DNA of 64,000 nt from Streptomyces sp. ITFR-21. GTDB lineage: Bacteria; Actinomycetota; Actinomycetes; Streptomycetales; Streptomycetaceae. The stretch lies in the NCBI RefSeq assembly GCF_031844685.1, contig NZ_CP134605.1, positions 2,190,001-2,254,000 on the forward strand. The letters run 5' to 3'. Below, in pieces: positions 10,031 to 18,998 of the stretch. The translations under genes and the position numbers were made by a program. Positions within the stretch are counted from its first letter, which is position 1; the number at the start of each line of letters is the position of its first letter. The notes below the pieces were generated by a model. It saw nothing but the letters and a program-made list of their open reading frames with translations, was not told the DNA's origin and did no database searches.

Positions 10031-13000
10031 TGGTGGTTGCTCCCGTCGCGGCGCTGGTCGCCTTCTGGGTAGTACGCGCCGGGGTCGGGATAGGCGGCCG
10101 GATCGGCGTAGCCCTGGCCGTCGGGGTAGCCCTGGCCGTCGGGGTAGCCCTGGCCGTCGGGGTAGCCCTGGCCGTAGTCCCGGCCCTCGCCGTAGCCCTG
10201 CTGCTGACCGCCGTACCCGGCCTGGTCGTCGGGGGCGGGCGCGTAGGGGTCGTAGCCGGGGGCGGGCGGAACGTAGCCGTAGCCGTCGGTGTAACCGCCC
10301 TGCTGCTGCTCATAGGTGCCGGGGGCCGGGACGGGCACCTGGTCGGGGGCCGCCGGGTACGGGCCGCCGTCCCACTGCTGCTGTCCGGGGTCGGCGCCCT
10401 GGGGGTAGGCCGGGTCCTGGTAGCCCTGTTCCTGGTAGCCGTAGCCGGTGTCGGTGCCGGCCGGCGCCGCATAAGGGTCGTAGCCGCCCTCGGCCGGGTC
10501 GTAGCCGCCCTGTGCGTACGGGTCCTGCCGGTACGCGTCCTGCTCGGCGGGTTCCCGCGTGTCGGGGGCCGCGGGTTCCTGGGCGTCGGGGGCCTGGGCG
10601 CCCTCGGCCTCGGCGGCGGCTTGCAGCCGGCGGGCGCGGCGGCCCTCTCCGGCGGCCTGGGCGGGGATCTTTGCGGTGAGCGGGCCGGCGCCCGCGGCGG
10701 TGGCGCCCTCCGGCTCGGGCAGGTCGTCGTCGACCTCGCGGCGGCGGCCGGGCAGGGCCAGCACGATGACCACAAGCAGGAGGAACGCCTGGGTGCCGAG
10801 CCAGCCGATGTGGGTGACCGGTTCCTCGAAGGTGACGTCCAGCCGGCCGGCCGAGGGGGGCAGTTCGAAGCCCTGCGCCCAGCCGTCGACGGTGGTCGGC
10901 GTCAAGGACTCGCCGTCGAGGGTGGCGTGCCAGCCCGGGGCGGCGGAGTCGGCCAGCCGCAGGACGCGGCCCGAGGGCCCGGCGGGCACCTTGGTGTGCG
11001 CGTCGACCCGGCCCGCGGCCACCCCGACGGGCTGTGCGCCCTTGCCGGTGATGGTGATCCTGGAGACGTCCGTGTTGACCCGCCACAGCTCGGTCCCGCC
11101 GGTCTGGCTGACCCGGGACAGGCCGGGGGTGCTGTCCAGGACCCGGCCGTACGAGCGGGGCGCGCCCTTCTGCGCCAGGACGTAGCGGATCGCGTATCCG
11201 GCCAGCCGGGTGCCCTGGTCGGCGCCGGAGCCGGCCACCAGGTTGGCGACGACGTCGTCCAGGGTGGCGTCGGGACCGGCCTCGGCGGCGAGCTCGGCGT
11301 CGCCGAGCCGTACGCCCGAGCCGCGGACGAGGGCGTAGGAGACGCTGCCCCCCGTGCCGCTGATGACCAGGGTGCGGGGCTGGTCGCCCGAGGTGCTCTC
11401 CTCCGCGACGAAGGCGGGCACCTGTCCGGGGTCGGTGCGCTTGATCGGGCCGTCGGCGCCGTCGATCACCCAGGTGAAGGCTGCCAGCAGGGGCGCCGCC
11501 ACGGCGGCGACGGCGACCAGTCCGGCCACGGGCTGGCGCCAGCCGAAGCCGCTGGCGGCGATCCGCTCGTTGGCGTTCTCGGCGCCGACGGCGGCGGCGG
11601 CCAGCAGCGCGAGACCGTAGACGAGCGTGGCCGGGCCCGCCCAGTCCTTGCCGTTCTCGATGACGGCGAAGAGCAGGCCGACCAGGGCGACGGCCCAGGC
11701 GGCGACGATGGCGGTACGCCGCGTGTCGCGCATCAGGGCGGCGAGCGCGGCCAGCACCACGCCGATGAGCAGGAACCCGCCGGACGCCTTGGGGCCGCCG
11801 GGGCTCAGCAGCAGCAGGTCGACCCCGGAGGCGGAGCCGGTGCCGTAGGGCAGTCCGGCCTGGTCCATCAGGCGCCCCGGGTGGCTGAGCAGGCCCAGCG
11901 ACCAGGGGGCGAGCAGCACGATCGGTGTGATGACCAGCGCCGCGAAGCGGAGCAGGTGCGGGACGACCAGTTGCTGCCTGCCGGTCGCGAGCCGCCAGCC
12001 GAGGGTGCCGGCGGCCAGCAGCAGGGCGATCGGCCAGGTGACCGGGGTGAAGGCGGTGGTGAAGGTCAGCATCAGGGCCAGCGCCCAGGTGGCGCGCCAG
12101 CTGGGGCGGGCGCCGCGTTCGATGGCGTTGGCGCTGAGCTGGAGGCCGGCGGTGGCGACGGCGGCGCGGGCCATCAGCGGCAACAGGATGGCCAGGACCG
12201 CGGTGCCGAGCCGGCCGGCGGCAAGGGCCCCGGTGACGGCGGGCAGGAAGGCGTAGGCGACCGACGCCCACGCGCGCAGCAGCCGGGACTCGGTCAGGGG
12301 GCGGGAGGCGAAGTAGGCGGCGACACCGGCCAGCGGCACGGAGGCGACCAGGAAGAGCGTCAGGGTGAGCCCGGTGGAACCGAACAGGACCGTGGCGAAG
12401 AGCGCGAGGACCGCGATGTAAGGCGGCGCGGCCTGGGTGCCGCCGGTGCCGAGGGGATGCCAGGAGCCGGCGTAGGTGGACCACAGGTCGGACGCGCCGG
12501 GGGCGGCGGGCAGTAGCGCCCCGCCGGCCAGGGCGCCGCCGCCGAGCAGCGCACGGCACGCGGCGAGGGACACCAGGAGCAGCAGCGCGAAGAGCACCGG
12601 GCCCGGTTTGCGGGCGATCTGCTTGAGCCGGGCGAACTGCTCGATCTCCAGGAAGTCGCCGTCCTCGTCACCGGGGCCGGACTCGACGCCCGCGCCGCCG
12701 TGGCGTCCCGCCGCGGCGGTGGCGTCGTCGGCGCGGCCGGGGAGGTTGCTGACCACCTGGTCGACGGTGGCGCGCACGGTGGCGCCGGGCGGCGGGAACA
12801 GCGGGCGCAGTTCGGCGGGGGGCACTTCGCCGCGGCCGCGCCGGTTGCGTGCCGCGAGCAGGCGGCCGGGGCGCAGCAGGACGCCCATCAGGCCGACGAT
12901 CTCGTCGACGGCCTGGCCGGGGACCTTGCCGACCAGGTAGGCCAGGGTCCGCAGCAGGGTGCCGACGACGATGCGTACGACCACGTAGGGCAGCAGCGGG

Positions 13001-13929
13001 CCGCGGGTGTTGGCGAGCAGCGTGTAGACGGCGCCGGCCTTGTCGACGCGGTGCGGGTTGACCGCGGACCGGCCGGCGCAGTCGACGGGGCGGCGCTCGC
13101 GGGAGGCGGCCTCGGCATGGCGCAGTACGGCGTCGGGGGCGACCAGGACGGTGTGTCCGGCGGCCTGGGCGCGCCAGCAGAAGTCCACGTCGTCGCGCAT
13201 CAGAGGCAGCCGGCGGTCGAAGCCGCCCAGTTCCTCCCACACGTCGCGGCGCACCAGCATGCCGGCGGAGGACACCGACAGCACCTGGCGTACCTGGTCG
13301 TGCTGGCCCTGGTCCTGCTCGCGGCGCTCCAGGCCGGTCCAGCGGCGGCCGCTGCGGGCGATGCTGACGCCGACTTCGAGCAGCTGCCTGCGGTCGTACC
13401 AGCTGCGGAGTTTGGGACCGATGATCGCGGCTGACGGAGAGGTGTCGGCGGTACGGAGCAGGGCGGCGAGCGCGCCGGGGTCGGGTTCGCAGTCGTCGTG
13501 CAGCAGCCACAGCCACTGGACGGGTTCGCCGTACGGGTGGTCGGGCTCGTCGTAGACGTCGTCGTTCCAGGTGCGGCGCACCGGGTCCCAGCCGCTGCGG
13601 CGCTCCAGGTAGGGCAGCTGGTCCGCGGTGAGCGGGGGGGCGGCGCGCACGGCCTCCTCGACGGCGGCGCCGAAGCCGGTGCGGCGGGCGAGGTGCAGGA
13701 CGCGCTGGTCGCCGAGCGATTCGGCGAGCAGGCGGGCGGAGTCGTCGGCACTGCCGGTGTCGGCGGCGATGACGTCCTGGACCGGGCGGTCCTGGGCGAG
13801 CAGCCCGGAGAGGGCTTCGGGCAGCCAGCGCGCGCCGTCGTGCGCTACCAGCACGGCGGTGACGACATGGCGCGGGAACTCAGGGGTGCCGACCTGATGA
13901 GCGGCCGGAGCTGGGCTGTTCACGGACAT
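10027..13929 (-). CDS. Large membrane glycosyltransferase, family GT2 N-terminal domain
   Basis: Protein of 1300 residues. Residues 1 to about 300 form a GT-A family 2 domain: HVVTAVLVAHDGARWLPEAL at the N-terminus, an acidic metal site LLHDDCEPD, and FDRRLPLMRDDVDFCWRA as acceptor/base region. Then follow more than ten hydrophobic helices (about residues 310-830), a mixed extracytoplasmic region (to about 990), a last helix (WLGTQAFLLLVVIVLALP) and a disordered Pro/Gly/Tyr/Gln-rich tail of about 250 residues with exact GYPDGQ repeats. It probably transfers sugars to a lipid-linked or wall polymer at the membrane; donor and acceptor unknown. Located between DUF5719 (4-nt overlap) and whiB. 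Confidence 0.85.
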   Translation of the reverse strand: MSVNSPAPAAHQVGTPEFPRHVVTAVLVAHDGARWLPEALSGLLAQDRPVQDVIAADTGSADDSARLLAESLGDQRVLHLARRTGFGAAVEEAVRAAPPLTADQLPYLERRSGWDPVRRTWNDDVYDEPDHPYGEPVQWLWLLHDDCEPDPGALAALLRTADTSPSAAIIGPKLRSWYDRRQLLEVGVSIARSGRRWTGLERREQDQGQHDQVRQVLSVSSAGMLVRRDVWEELGGFDRRLPLMRDDVDFCWRAQAAGHTVLVAPDAVLRHAEAASRERRPVDCAGRSAVNPHRVDKAGAVYTLLANTRGPLLPYVVVRIVVGTLLRTLAYLVGKVPGQAVDEIVGLMGVLLRPGRLLAARNRRGRGEVPPAELRPLFPPPGATVRATVDQVVSNLPGRADDATAAAGRHGGAGVESGPGDEDGDFLEIEQFARLKQIARKPGPVLFALLLLVSLAACRALLGGGALAGGALLPAAPGASDLWSTYAGSWHPLGTGGTQAAPPYIAVLALFATVLFGSTGLTLTLFLVASVPLAGVAAYFASRPLTESRLLRAWASVAYAFLPAVTGALAAGRLGTAVLAILLPLMARAAVATAGLQLSANAIERGARPSWRATWALALMLTFTTAFTPVTWPIALLLAAGTLGWRLATGRQQLVVPHLLRFAALVITPIVLLAPWSLGLLSHPGRLMDQAGLPYGTGSASGVDLLLLSPGGPKASGGFLLIGVVLAALAALMRDTRRTAIVAAWAVALVGLLFAVIENGKDWAGPATLVYGLALLAAAAVGAENANERIAASGFGWRQPVAGLVAVAAVAAPLLAAFTWVIDGADGPIKRTDPGQVPAFVAEESTSGDQPRTLVISGTGGSVSYALVRGSGVRLGDAELAAEAGPDATLDDVVANLVAGSGADQGTRLAGYAIRYVLAQKGAPRSYGRVLDSTPGLSRVSQTGGTELWRVNTDVSRITITGKGAQPVGVAAGRVDAHTKVPAGPSGRVLRLADSAAPGWHATLDGESLTPTTVDGWAQGFELPPSAGRLDVTFEEPVTHIGWLGTQAFLLLVVIVLALPGRRREVDDDLPEPEGATAAGAGPLTAKIPAQAAGEGRRARRLQAAAEAEGAQAPDAQEPAAPDTREPAEQDAYRQDPYAQGGYDPAEGGYDPYAAPAGTDTGYGYQEQGYQDPAYPQGADPGQQQWDGGPYPAAPDQVPVPAPGTYEQQQGGYTDGYGYVPPAPGYDPYAPAPDDQAGYGGQQQGYGEGRDYGQGYPDGQGYPDGQGYPDGQGYADPAAYPDPGAYYPEGDQRRDGSNHQ
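10108..10179 (-). repeat. 18-bp tandem repeat encoding GYPDGQ
   Basis: Three perfect copies of an 18-bp unit (10108-10125, 10126-10143, 10144-10161) and one degenerate copy, in frame in the tail of the glycosyltransferase. Copy number may vary between strains. Confidence 0.9.
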
Positions 13930-14069
13930 CGAGGTTCAGGCCCCGGTTCGCTGGACTGCGGTGGACGGTTGCGCCCGCTCGGCGGCGGGCCCACGTCATG
14001 GACGGCCCCCCACACTAACGGCTTACGCCGGGGGTGCCCGCCGACGCGGTCCGGGTGTGAGAACAACGG

Positions 14070-14110
14070 CAGCCCGCCCCCCGTGCCGGTGGGGCGCGGG
14101 AGGCGGGCTG
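14070..14110 (-). terminator. Terminator downstream of whiB
   Basis: CAGCCCGCC (14070-14078) pairs with GGCGGGCTG (14102-14110), with further GC-rich inner pairing, 30 nt after the whiB stop. Confidence 0.6.
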
Positions 14111-14139
14111 TCCGCGGGCGGTGCGGCGCGGACCTGAGG

Positions 14140-14403
14140 TCAGACGACGCCCTTCTTCAGACGGCGGCGTTCGCGCTCGGACAGACCGCCCCAGATGCCG
14201 AAGCGTTCGTCGTTGGCGAGGGCGTACTCCAGGCAGTCGGAGCGGACCTCACAGGCGAGGCAGACCTTCTTCGCCTCACGCGTGGAACCGCCCTTCTCCG
14301 GGAAGAACGACTCGGGGTCGGTCTGCGCACAGAGCGCACGCTCCTGCCAGCCGAGTTCCTCGTCGGCCTCTTCGGCCAGCAGCAACTGGAACTGCTCGGT
14401 CAT
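14140..14403 (-). CDS. whiB: WhiB-family iron-sulfur transcription factor
   Basis: Small protein of 87 residues. The four cysteines that hold the 4Fe-4S cluster are seen in the usual spacing (ALCAQTD, then VCLACEVRSDC), followed by the GIWGGLSERERR turn that contacts the principal sigma factor and a basic tail RRRLKKGVV. Length and sequence fit Streptomyces WhiB, the partner of WhiA in sporulation septation, better than other Wbl proteins. That choice also rests on its place beside the large glycosyltransferase and the F420 genes. ATG preceded by GAGGGG. Transcribed from the TTGACT/TGTAAT promoter about 70 nt upstream. Confidence 0.93.
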   Translation of the reverse strand: MTEQFQLLLAEEADEELGWQERALCAQTDPESFFPEKGGSTREAKKVCLACEVRSDCLEYALANDERFGIWGGLSERERRRLKKGVV

Positions 14404-14478
14404 GCGCGCCCCTCGTCTGTCGTGCTTCCCCGTGATGTTGCCTGCCGTCACCATGTCCGGCTGAACGACACGAGTGAA

Positions 14479-14508
14479 ATTACAAGTGTGCGGATCCGAG
14501 CCAGTCAA
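14479..14508 (-). promoter_or_regulatory. whiB promoter
   Basis: -35 TTGACT (14508-14503) and -10 TGTAAT (14484-14479) with an 18-nt spacer. Predicted leader about 68 nt with GAGGGG before the ATG. Confidence 0.55.
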
Positions 14509-14570
14509 GCCGGAATCTGCTATTGGGCCCGTTATTCACTCCGCTGAACCAAGGCGTAACGGAAAGTGTT

Positions 14571-14581
14571 GATATCCGCCA
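14571..14581. promoter_or_regulatory. GATATCCGCCA motif, third copy
   Basis: Exact 11-bp match to both outer arms of the inverted repeat at 7624-7711. Here it lies about 60 bp upstream of the whiB -35 box. Confidence 0.45.
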
Positions 14582-14867
14582 AAAAACTCTCATGGGCCAA
14601 CCGCGGTCGCGCCGGCCGGCCGGCCACATACCGTCAGACGCTGCGGCGACGCACCGCGTTCCGCCGTTCGGATGAAACGTCGCGGATCACATTTCGATCA
14701 CAGAAGCACAACGTCACACCGGGCGGCGTGTCCCGGCGGACCGGAATCGGATCCTCATCAGATCTGCACGGATGCCGCACCATCTATCCGCACCTTCCGA
14801 TACACAAACCTTTCAGTACTGTGCGTTACCGGATCGGGTGAACATGAAAGACATAGTGGACATTGAG

Positions 14868-14897
14868 TTGACAGGCAGCCTCCGGAAACGGTCTTCT
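14868..14897 (+). promoter_or_regulatory. Promoter of cysteine leader peptide and cysteine dioxygenase
   Basis: Perfect -35 TTGACA (14868-14873), 18-nt spacer, weak -10 TCTTCT (14892-14897). The ATG of the small ORF starts 7 nt later, so the transcript should be leaderless. Confidence 0.55.
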
Positions 14898-14904
14898 TGA
14901 CCTC

Positions 14905-15003
14905 ATGTCCGCCGAGCCCATCGCGCCCACCCGGACTCGCCGCCGCGAGTCCCGCTGCGTCGCGCTCGCGCAGAGCTGTCGTTGTTCCTGTCGCTGCCGC
15001 TGA
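14905..15003 (+). CDS. Cysteine-rich leader peptide, putative attenuator
   Basis: Small ORF of 32 residues, starting MSAEPIAPTRTRRRES and ending SCRCSCRCR. It has five cysteines (positions 18, 25, 27, 29, 31), four of them in the last eight residues. It begins about where transcription should start and ends 73 nt before the cysteine dioxygenase ATG. Codons 27-29 contain TGTTCCT (14983-14989), the exact complement of AGGAACA (15062-15068) in the ribosome binding site of the next gene. In mycobacteria leaderless polycysteine ORFs act as cysteine-responsive attenuators, and this has the same design. Slow translation at low cysteine should mask or unmask that site. Peptide production and regulation are inferred. 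Confidence 0.7.
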   Translation: MSAEPIAPTRTRRRESRCVALAQSCRCSCRCR

Positions 15004-15061
15004 ATCCCCCTGCCCGGGACCGCCACGGACCCGGCACCGTCCCACGTCACGCGCACCGCAG

Positions 15062-15068
15062 AGGAACA
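15062..15068 (+). promoter_or_regulatory. Ribosome binding site of cysteine dioxygenase with anti-SD partner
   Basis: GAGGAA (15061-15066) is 10 nt before the ATG. AGGAACA (15062-15068) is fully complementary to TGTTCCT inside the Cys codon cluster of the leader ORF (14983-14989). Confidence 0.55.
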
Positions 15069-15076
15069 CCACCCCC

Positions 15077-15610
15077 ATGTACTCCGACGTCTCCATCGCC
15101 GGTGACCCGCTGGCTCTGCCCCACCTGCTCCCCCCGGTACCGCAGCACCCCAGCACCGTGGCCGAGTTCGCCGGACTCGCCCGCGCCGTCGCCGCCGACC
15201 GCGCGCTATGGGTGCCCATGGTGCGGTACGACGCCACCACCCGCTGGTACGCCCGCCTGCAGACCGGCCCCGGCTACGAGGTATGGCTGCTGAGCTGGCT
15301 GCCCGGCCAGGGCAGCGGCCGGCACGACCACGGCGCCTCCTCGGGCGTTCTCGGCGTCCTGCGGGGCACATTGCGGGAGCACGCCCTGGGCGCGGGCGGG
15401 GAGTCGACCCGGGTGCTGACGGCCGGACTCCAGCGGGCGTTCGCCCCGGGCTACGTCCACGAAGTGGTCAACGACTCACTGGAGCCGGCGGTGAGCGTGC
15501 ACGTCTACTTCCCCGGGCTGACCGAGATGACGCCCCACGGCTGCACCGCCGGCGGCCGTACGGAGCATCAGGCCGCGGCGTCCGTGCCCGCGGCCCCGGC
15601 AGGAACGTGA
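15077..15610 (+). CDS. Cysteine dioxygenase family protein
   Basis: Cupin-fold non-haem iron enzyme of 177 residues, expected to oxidise L-cysteine to cysteine sulfinate and thereby dispose of excess cysteine. The first cupin box is GRHDHGASSGVLGVLRG (around residues 77-93), giving two iron histidines. The third iron histidine is in the second box, GYVHEVVNDS (around residues 128-137). The ATG was chosen over an open upstream extension because of the ribosome binding site and because the family starts near here. It stands alone between the leader peptide and fbiA, 39 nt before the latter, which has its own -10 box. A cysteine-responsive leader fits this function well. Confidence 0.88.
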   Translation: MYSDVSIAGDPLALPHLLPPVPQHPSTVAEFAGLARAVAADRALWVPMVRYDATTRWYARLQTGPGYEVWLLSWLPGQGSGRHDHGASSGVLGVLRGTLREHALGAGGESTRVLTAGLQRAFAPGYVHEVVNDSLEPAVSVHVYFPGLTEMTPHGCTAGGRTEHQAAASVPAAPAGT

Positions 15611-15636
15611 CTTATCGCCCCGGCCGGACGGGCTGA

Positions 15637-15642
15637 CAGACT
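15637..15642 (+). promoter_or_regulatory. -10-like box of fbiA
   Basis: CAGACT ends 7 nt before the fbiA ATG, the spacing of the other leaderless starts here. Imperfect, so less certain. Confidence 0.35.
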
Positions 15643-15649
15643 GGGGACC

Positions 15650-16606
15650 ATGCGAATCGTGGTTCTGGCCGGAGGTATCGGGGGCGCGCGCTTCCTGCGC
15701 GGCCTCAAGGCAGCGGCGCCGGAGGCGGACATCACCGTCATCGGCAACACCGGAGACGACATCCATCTGTTCGGGTTGAAGGTCTGCCCCGACCTCGACA
15801 CCGTCATGTACACCCTCGGCGGCGGCATCCACGAGGAGCAGGGCTGGGGGCGCGCGGAGGAGACCTTCGCCGTGAAGGAGGAGTTGCGCGCCTACGGCGT
15901 CGGACCCGAGTGGTTCGGCCTGGGCGACCGGGACTTCGCCACGCACATCGTCCGCACCCAGATGATCGGCGCCGGCTACCCGCTGAGCGCCGTCACCGAG
16001 GCGCTGTGCGCCCGCTGGAAGCCGGGCGTGCGGCTCATCCCGATGTCGGACGACCGGGTGGAGACCCACGTCCTGGTCGAAGTGGACGGCGAGCGCAAGG
16101 CCGTGCACTTCCAGGAGTACTGGGTACGGCTGCGGGCCTCGGTCACGGCGCACGCCGTGGTACCGGTCGGCGCCGAGGGCGCCAAGCCGGCGCCCGGAGT
16201 GCTGGAGGCGATCGCCGAGGCCGACGTGATCGTCTTCCCGCCGTCGAACCCGGTGGTCAGCGTCGGCACGATCCTCGCGGTCCCCGGGATCCGCGAGGCC
16301 ATCGCCGAAGCGGGGGTGCCCGTGGTGGGGCTGTCCCCGATCGTGGGCGACGCCCCGGTACGCGGGATGGCCGACAAGGTGCTGGCCGCGGTGGGCGTGG
16401 AGTCGACCGCGGCGGCGGTGGCCGCCCACTACGGCAGCGGTCTGCTCGACGGCTGGCTGGTGGACACCGTCGACGCCGGCGCGGTGCCCGAGGTCGAGGC
16501 GGTGGGCATCCGCTGCCGCGCCGTACCGCTGCTGATGGAGAGCGTCGAGGCCACCGCCCGGATGGCCCGGGAGGCGCTGGCGCTGGCCGAGGAGGTGCGG
16601 GCGTGA
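15650..16606 (+). CDS. fbiA: 2-phospho-L-lactate transferase-type enzyme of coenzyme F420 synthesis
   Basis: Protein of 318 residues (CofD/FbiA family) that joins a phospho-three-carbon unit, in actinobacteria probably phosphoenolpyruvate carried on guanosine, to the deazaflavin FO, giving (dehydro-)F420-0. Seen motifs: N-terminal [13 protein letters not shown], the metal/substrate segment [46 protein letters not shown] and [17 protein letters not shown]. Its stop overlaps the start of fbiB (GTGA, 4 nt), so the pair is coupled. Very secure. Confidence 0.95.
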   Translation: MRIVVLAGGIGGARFLRGLKAAAPEADITVIGNTGDDIHLFGLKVCPDLDTVMYTLGGGIHEEQGWGRAEETFAVKEELRAYGVGPEWFGLGDRDFATHIVRTQMIGAGYPLSAVTEALCARWKPGVRLIPMSDDRVETHVLVEVDGERKAVHFQEYWVRLRASVTAHAVVPVGAEGAKPAPGVLEAIAEADVIVFPPSNPVVSVGTILAVPGIREAIAEAGVPVVGLSPIVGDAPVRGMADKVLAAVGVESTAAAVAAHYGSGLLDGWLVDTVDAGAVPEVEAVGIRCRAVPLLMESVEATARMAREALALAEEVRA

Positions 16607-17916
16607 CCGACCTGCCGCGGTACGAGGTGTTCGGGGTGCCGGGGATCGGGGAGGTGCAGCCGGGGGCAGACCTGGCCAAGCTCATCGCCGCGACCGGGGT
16701 CGAACTGGCCGACGGCGATGTGCTGCTGGTTACCTCGAAGATCGTCAGCAAGGCCGAGGGCCGGATCCTGCGGGCCGGGGACCGCGAGGCCGCCGTCGAC
16801 GCGGAGGCGGTACGGCTGGTGGCCCGGCGCGGGCCGACCCGGATCGTGGAGACGCGGCACGGGTTCGTGATGGCGGCGGCCGGGGTGGACGCCTCCAACA
16901 CCCCGCCGGGCACGGTGCTGCTGCTGCCCGAGGACCCGGACGCGTCCGCCCGGCTGGTCCGGGAGGGGCTGCGCGAGGCGCTCGGGGTACGGGTGGGGGT
17001 CGTCGTCACCGACACCTTCGGCCGGCCCTGGCGCGAGGGGCTCACCGATGTGGCCATCGGCGCCTCCGGGGTGCGGGTGCTGGGCGACCTGCGCGGCGCC
17101 CTGGACTCGCACGGCAACGAGTTGAGCATGACGGTCACCGCCACCGCCGACGAACTGGCCGCCGCCGGCGATCTGGTCAAGGGCAAGGCGACAGGGGTAC
17201 CGGTCGCGGTGGTGCGCGGCCTGAGCCGGCTGGTGGACCCGGAGCCCGGGGCGGCGGACCCGGGCGCCCGCCCTCTGGTGCGCGTCGCGACCGACGACAT
17301 GTTCCGCCTCGGCACGTCGGAGGCGGTACGGGAGGCGGTGTCCCTGCGGCGGACCGTGCGGGAGTTCACCGACGAGCCGGTGGATCCGGCGGCGGTGCGG
17401 CGGGCCGTGGCCCTCGCCGTCACGGCCCCGGCGCCGCATCACACCACGCCGTGGCGGTTCGTGCTGCTGGAGTCCGCGTCGGCCCGGACGCGGCTGCTGG
17501 ACGCCATGCGGGACGCCTGGGCGGCGGACCTGCGGCGGGACGGGTTCTCCGAGGAGAGCACGGCCAAGAGGCTCAGGCGCGGGGACGTCCTGCGCGCGGC
17601 GCCCTACCTGGTGGTGCCGTGCCTGGTCACCGAGGGCGCGCACCCGTATCCCGACGCGCGGCGGGCGGCGGCCGAGCGGGAGATGTTCGTGGTGGCCGCC
17701 GGGGCGGGCGTGCAGAACCTCCTGGTCGCGCTGGCCGGGGAGCAGTTGGGGTCCGCCTGGGTGTCGTCCACGATGTTCTGCCGGGACGTGGTACGTGAGG
17801 TGCTCTCGTTGCCGGCGGACTGGGACCCCATGGGTGCGGTCGCCGTGGGGCGGCCCGCGGCGCTTCCGCCGGCCCGGACGGCCCGCTCCGAGGCGGACTT
17901 CCTGGTCGTGCGCTGA
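16603..17916 (+). CDS. fbiB: Bifunctional F420 gamma-glutamyl ligase / FMN-binding reductase
   Basis: Protein of 437 residues from a GTG that overlaps the fbiA stop. Residues 1 to about 240 are the CofE ligase domain ([43 protein letters not shown]), which adds glutamates to F420-0. Residues from about 240 on are a nitroreductase-type FMN domain ([33 protein letters not shown]), known in the mycobacterial protein to reduce dehydro-F420-0. The two-domain fusion is typical of actinobacteria. It ends 44 nt before the convergent DNA glycosylase gene. Confidence 0.95.
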   Translation: MTDLPRYEVFGVPGIGEVQPGADLAKLIAATGVELADGDVLLVTSKIVSKAEGRILRAGDREAAVDAEAVRLVARRGPTRIVETRHGFVMAAAGVDASNTPPGTVLLLPEDPDASARLVREGLREALGVRVGVVVTDTFGRPWREGLTDVAIGASGVRVLGDLRGALDSHGNELSMTVTATADELAAAGDLVKGKATGVPVAVVRGLSRLVDPEPGAADPGARPLVRVATDDMFRLGTSEAVREAVSLRRTVREFTDEPVDPAAVRRAVALAVTAPAPHHTTPWRFVLLESASARTRLLDAMRDAWAADLRRDGFSEESTAKRLRRGDVLRAAPYLVVPCLVTEGAHPYPDARRAAAEREMFVVAAGAGVQNLLVALAGEQLGSAWVSSTMFCRDVVREVLSLPADWDPMGAVAVGRPAALPPARTARSEADFLVVR

Positions 17917-17960
17917 CGTCCGGGCCCGTCCGCCGGCGGCCGTGTTGCCGGCCGGCGCCC

Positions 17961-18947
17961 TCAGGAGTGCCGTGTCGGCGGGTTGGGGGCCAGGCGGGGG
18001 GTCTGCCGGGGCGGCGAGGGGGTGGTCAGGAGGATGAGGCGGGCGGCGCGGTGGCGCTGGCCGGGGTAGGGGGCGAGCAGGCGGAGCATGGCCTCGTCGG
18101 TGGAGCGGCGGGTGCCCTCCAGGGCGTAGCCGATGTGGTGGGGAAGGTGGAGGTCGCCGACGGTGAGGGCGTCGGGGGCGCCGTGGCTGCGCTGGAGGGT
18201 TTCCGCGGCGGTCCAGGGGCCGATGCCGGAGATGGTCTGGAGGCGGGCGGCGGCGTCCTCGGCGGGGACGGCGGCAAGGGCGTCGAGGCGGGGGCCGACG
18301 CGGACCGCGCGCAGGACGGTGGCGGCGCGCTTGGCGTCGACGCCGGCGCAGTGCCAGTCCCAGGAGGGGATGCGGGCCCAGCCACGGGCGTCGGGCATGA
18401 CCCGCATCCGGTCGGCGGGGGCCGGTCCCGGAGCGGGCTCGCCGTGCTGGAACAGGAGCAGCCTCCAGGCGCGGTACGCCTCGACGGTGGTGACCTTCTG
18501 TTCGAGGATGGTGGGGATCAGCGCCTCGAGGACCAGCCCGGTGCGGGTGAGCCGCAGCCCCGGATGGCGCCGGTGGGCGTAGTAAACCACGCGGTGTCGC
18601 GGCACAAAGGCCGCCGGATCGTCGTGGGCGCCCAGGAGGCCGGGCAGGGCGTCCAGCAGCCAGTCCGCGCCCGGACCCCACGCCTGCCCCTCCAAGGCGG
18701 CCGGGCTGCCGGTGACGCGCAGGGTGCCGGGCCCGGCGGGTGTACGGCTGGCCCGCCACACCGCGCCGTCGGGGGTGATCCGGAAGGCCGGGTCGCCGCC
18801 GCCCCGGCGCAGGGGCATGACGGTCAGCCGTACGTCGAGCGGTCCGCCCGGCACCCATGTACGCGTCCGCGGCGGTGCGGTCACCGCGCCGGGGCGGCTC
18901 CCCGGGGGCGGACCGCCGCCCTCAGGGCGCGTACGCGGTGCAGGCAT
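17961..18947 (-). CDS. HhH-GPD DNA glycosylase (3-methyladenine glycosylase II type)
   Basis: Protein of 328 residues, probably removing alkylated bases. The C-terminal half has the helix-hairpin-helix segment LQTISGIGPWTAAETL followed by the GPD loop LTVGDLHLPHH with the likely catalytic aspartate. The N-terminal half has the strand-rich domain seen in AlkA-like enzymes (DVRLTVMPLRRGGGDPAFRI). LIPTILEQKVTTVEAYRAW is the typical opening of the catalytic domain. The first 25 residues are low-complexity, so the true start may lie nearer VTAPPRTRTW. Stands between fbiB and the nucleotidyltransferase, both neighbours being functionally unrelated. Confidence 0.87.
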   Translation of the reverse strand: MPAPRTRPEGGGPPPGSRPGAVTAPPRTRTWVPGGPLDVRLTVMPLRRGGGDPAFRITPDGAVWRASRTPAGPGTLRVTGSPAALEGQAWGPGADWLLDALPGLLGAHDDPAAFVPRHRVVYYAHRRHPGLRLTRTGLVLEALIPTILEQKVTTVEAYRAWRLLLFQHGEPAPGPAPADRMRVMPDARGWARIPSWDWHCAGVDAKRAATVLRAVRVGPRLDALAAVPAEDAAARLQTISGIGPWTAAETLQRSHGAPDALTVGDLHLPHHIGYALEGTRRSTDEAMLRLLAPYPGQRHRAARLILLTTPSPPRQTPRLAPNPPTRHS

Positions 18948-18998
18948 CCGCCGAGCGTACCCGGCGCCGGGACGGCTCCCCCCGGCCGCACCCCCGGG

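Larger units (their letters stand above)
14404..14904. other. Long divergent regulatory region of whiB and the cysteine leader
   Basis: About 500 bp, less GC-rich than its surroundings, with no convincing gene. It holds the whiB promoter, the GATATCCGCCA motif at 14571-14581, a GTTATTCA motif at 14531-14538, and the TTGACA promoter of the cysteine leader peptide. Confidence 0.6.
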
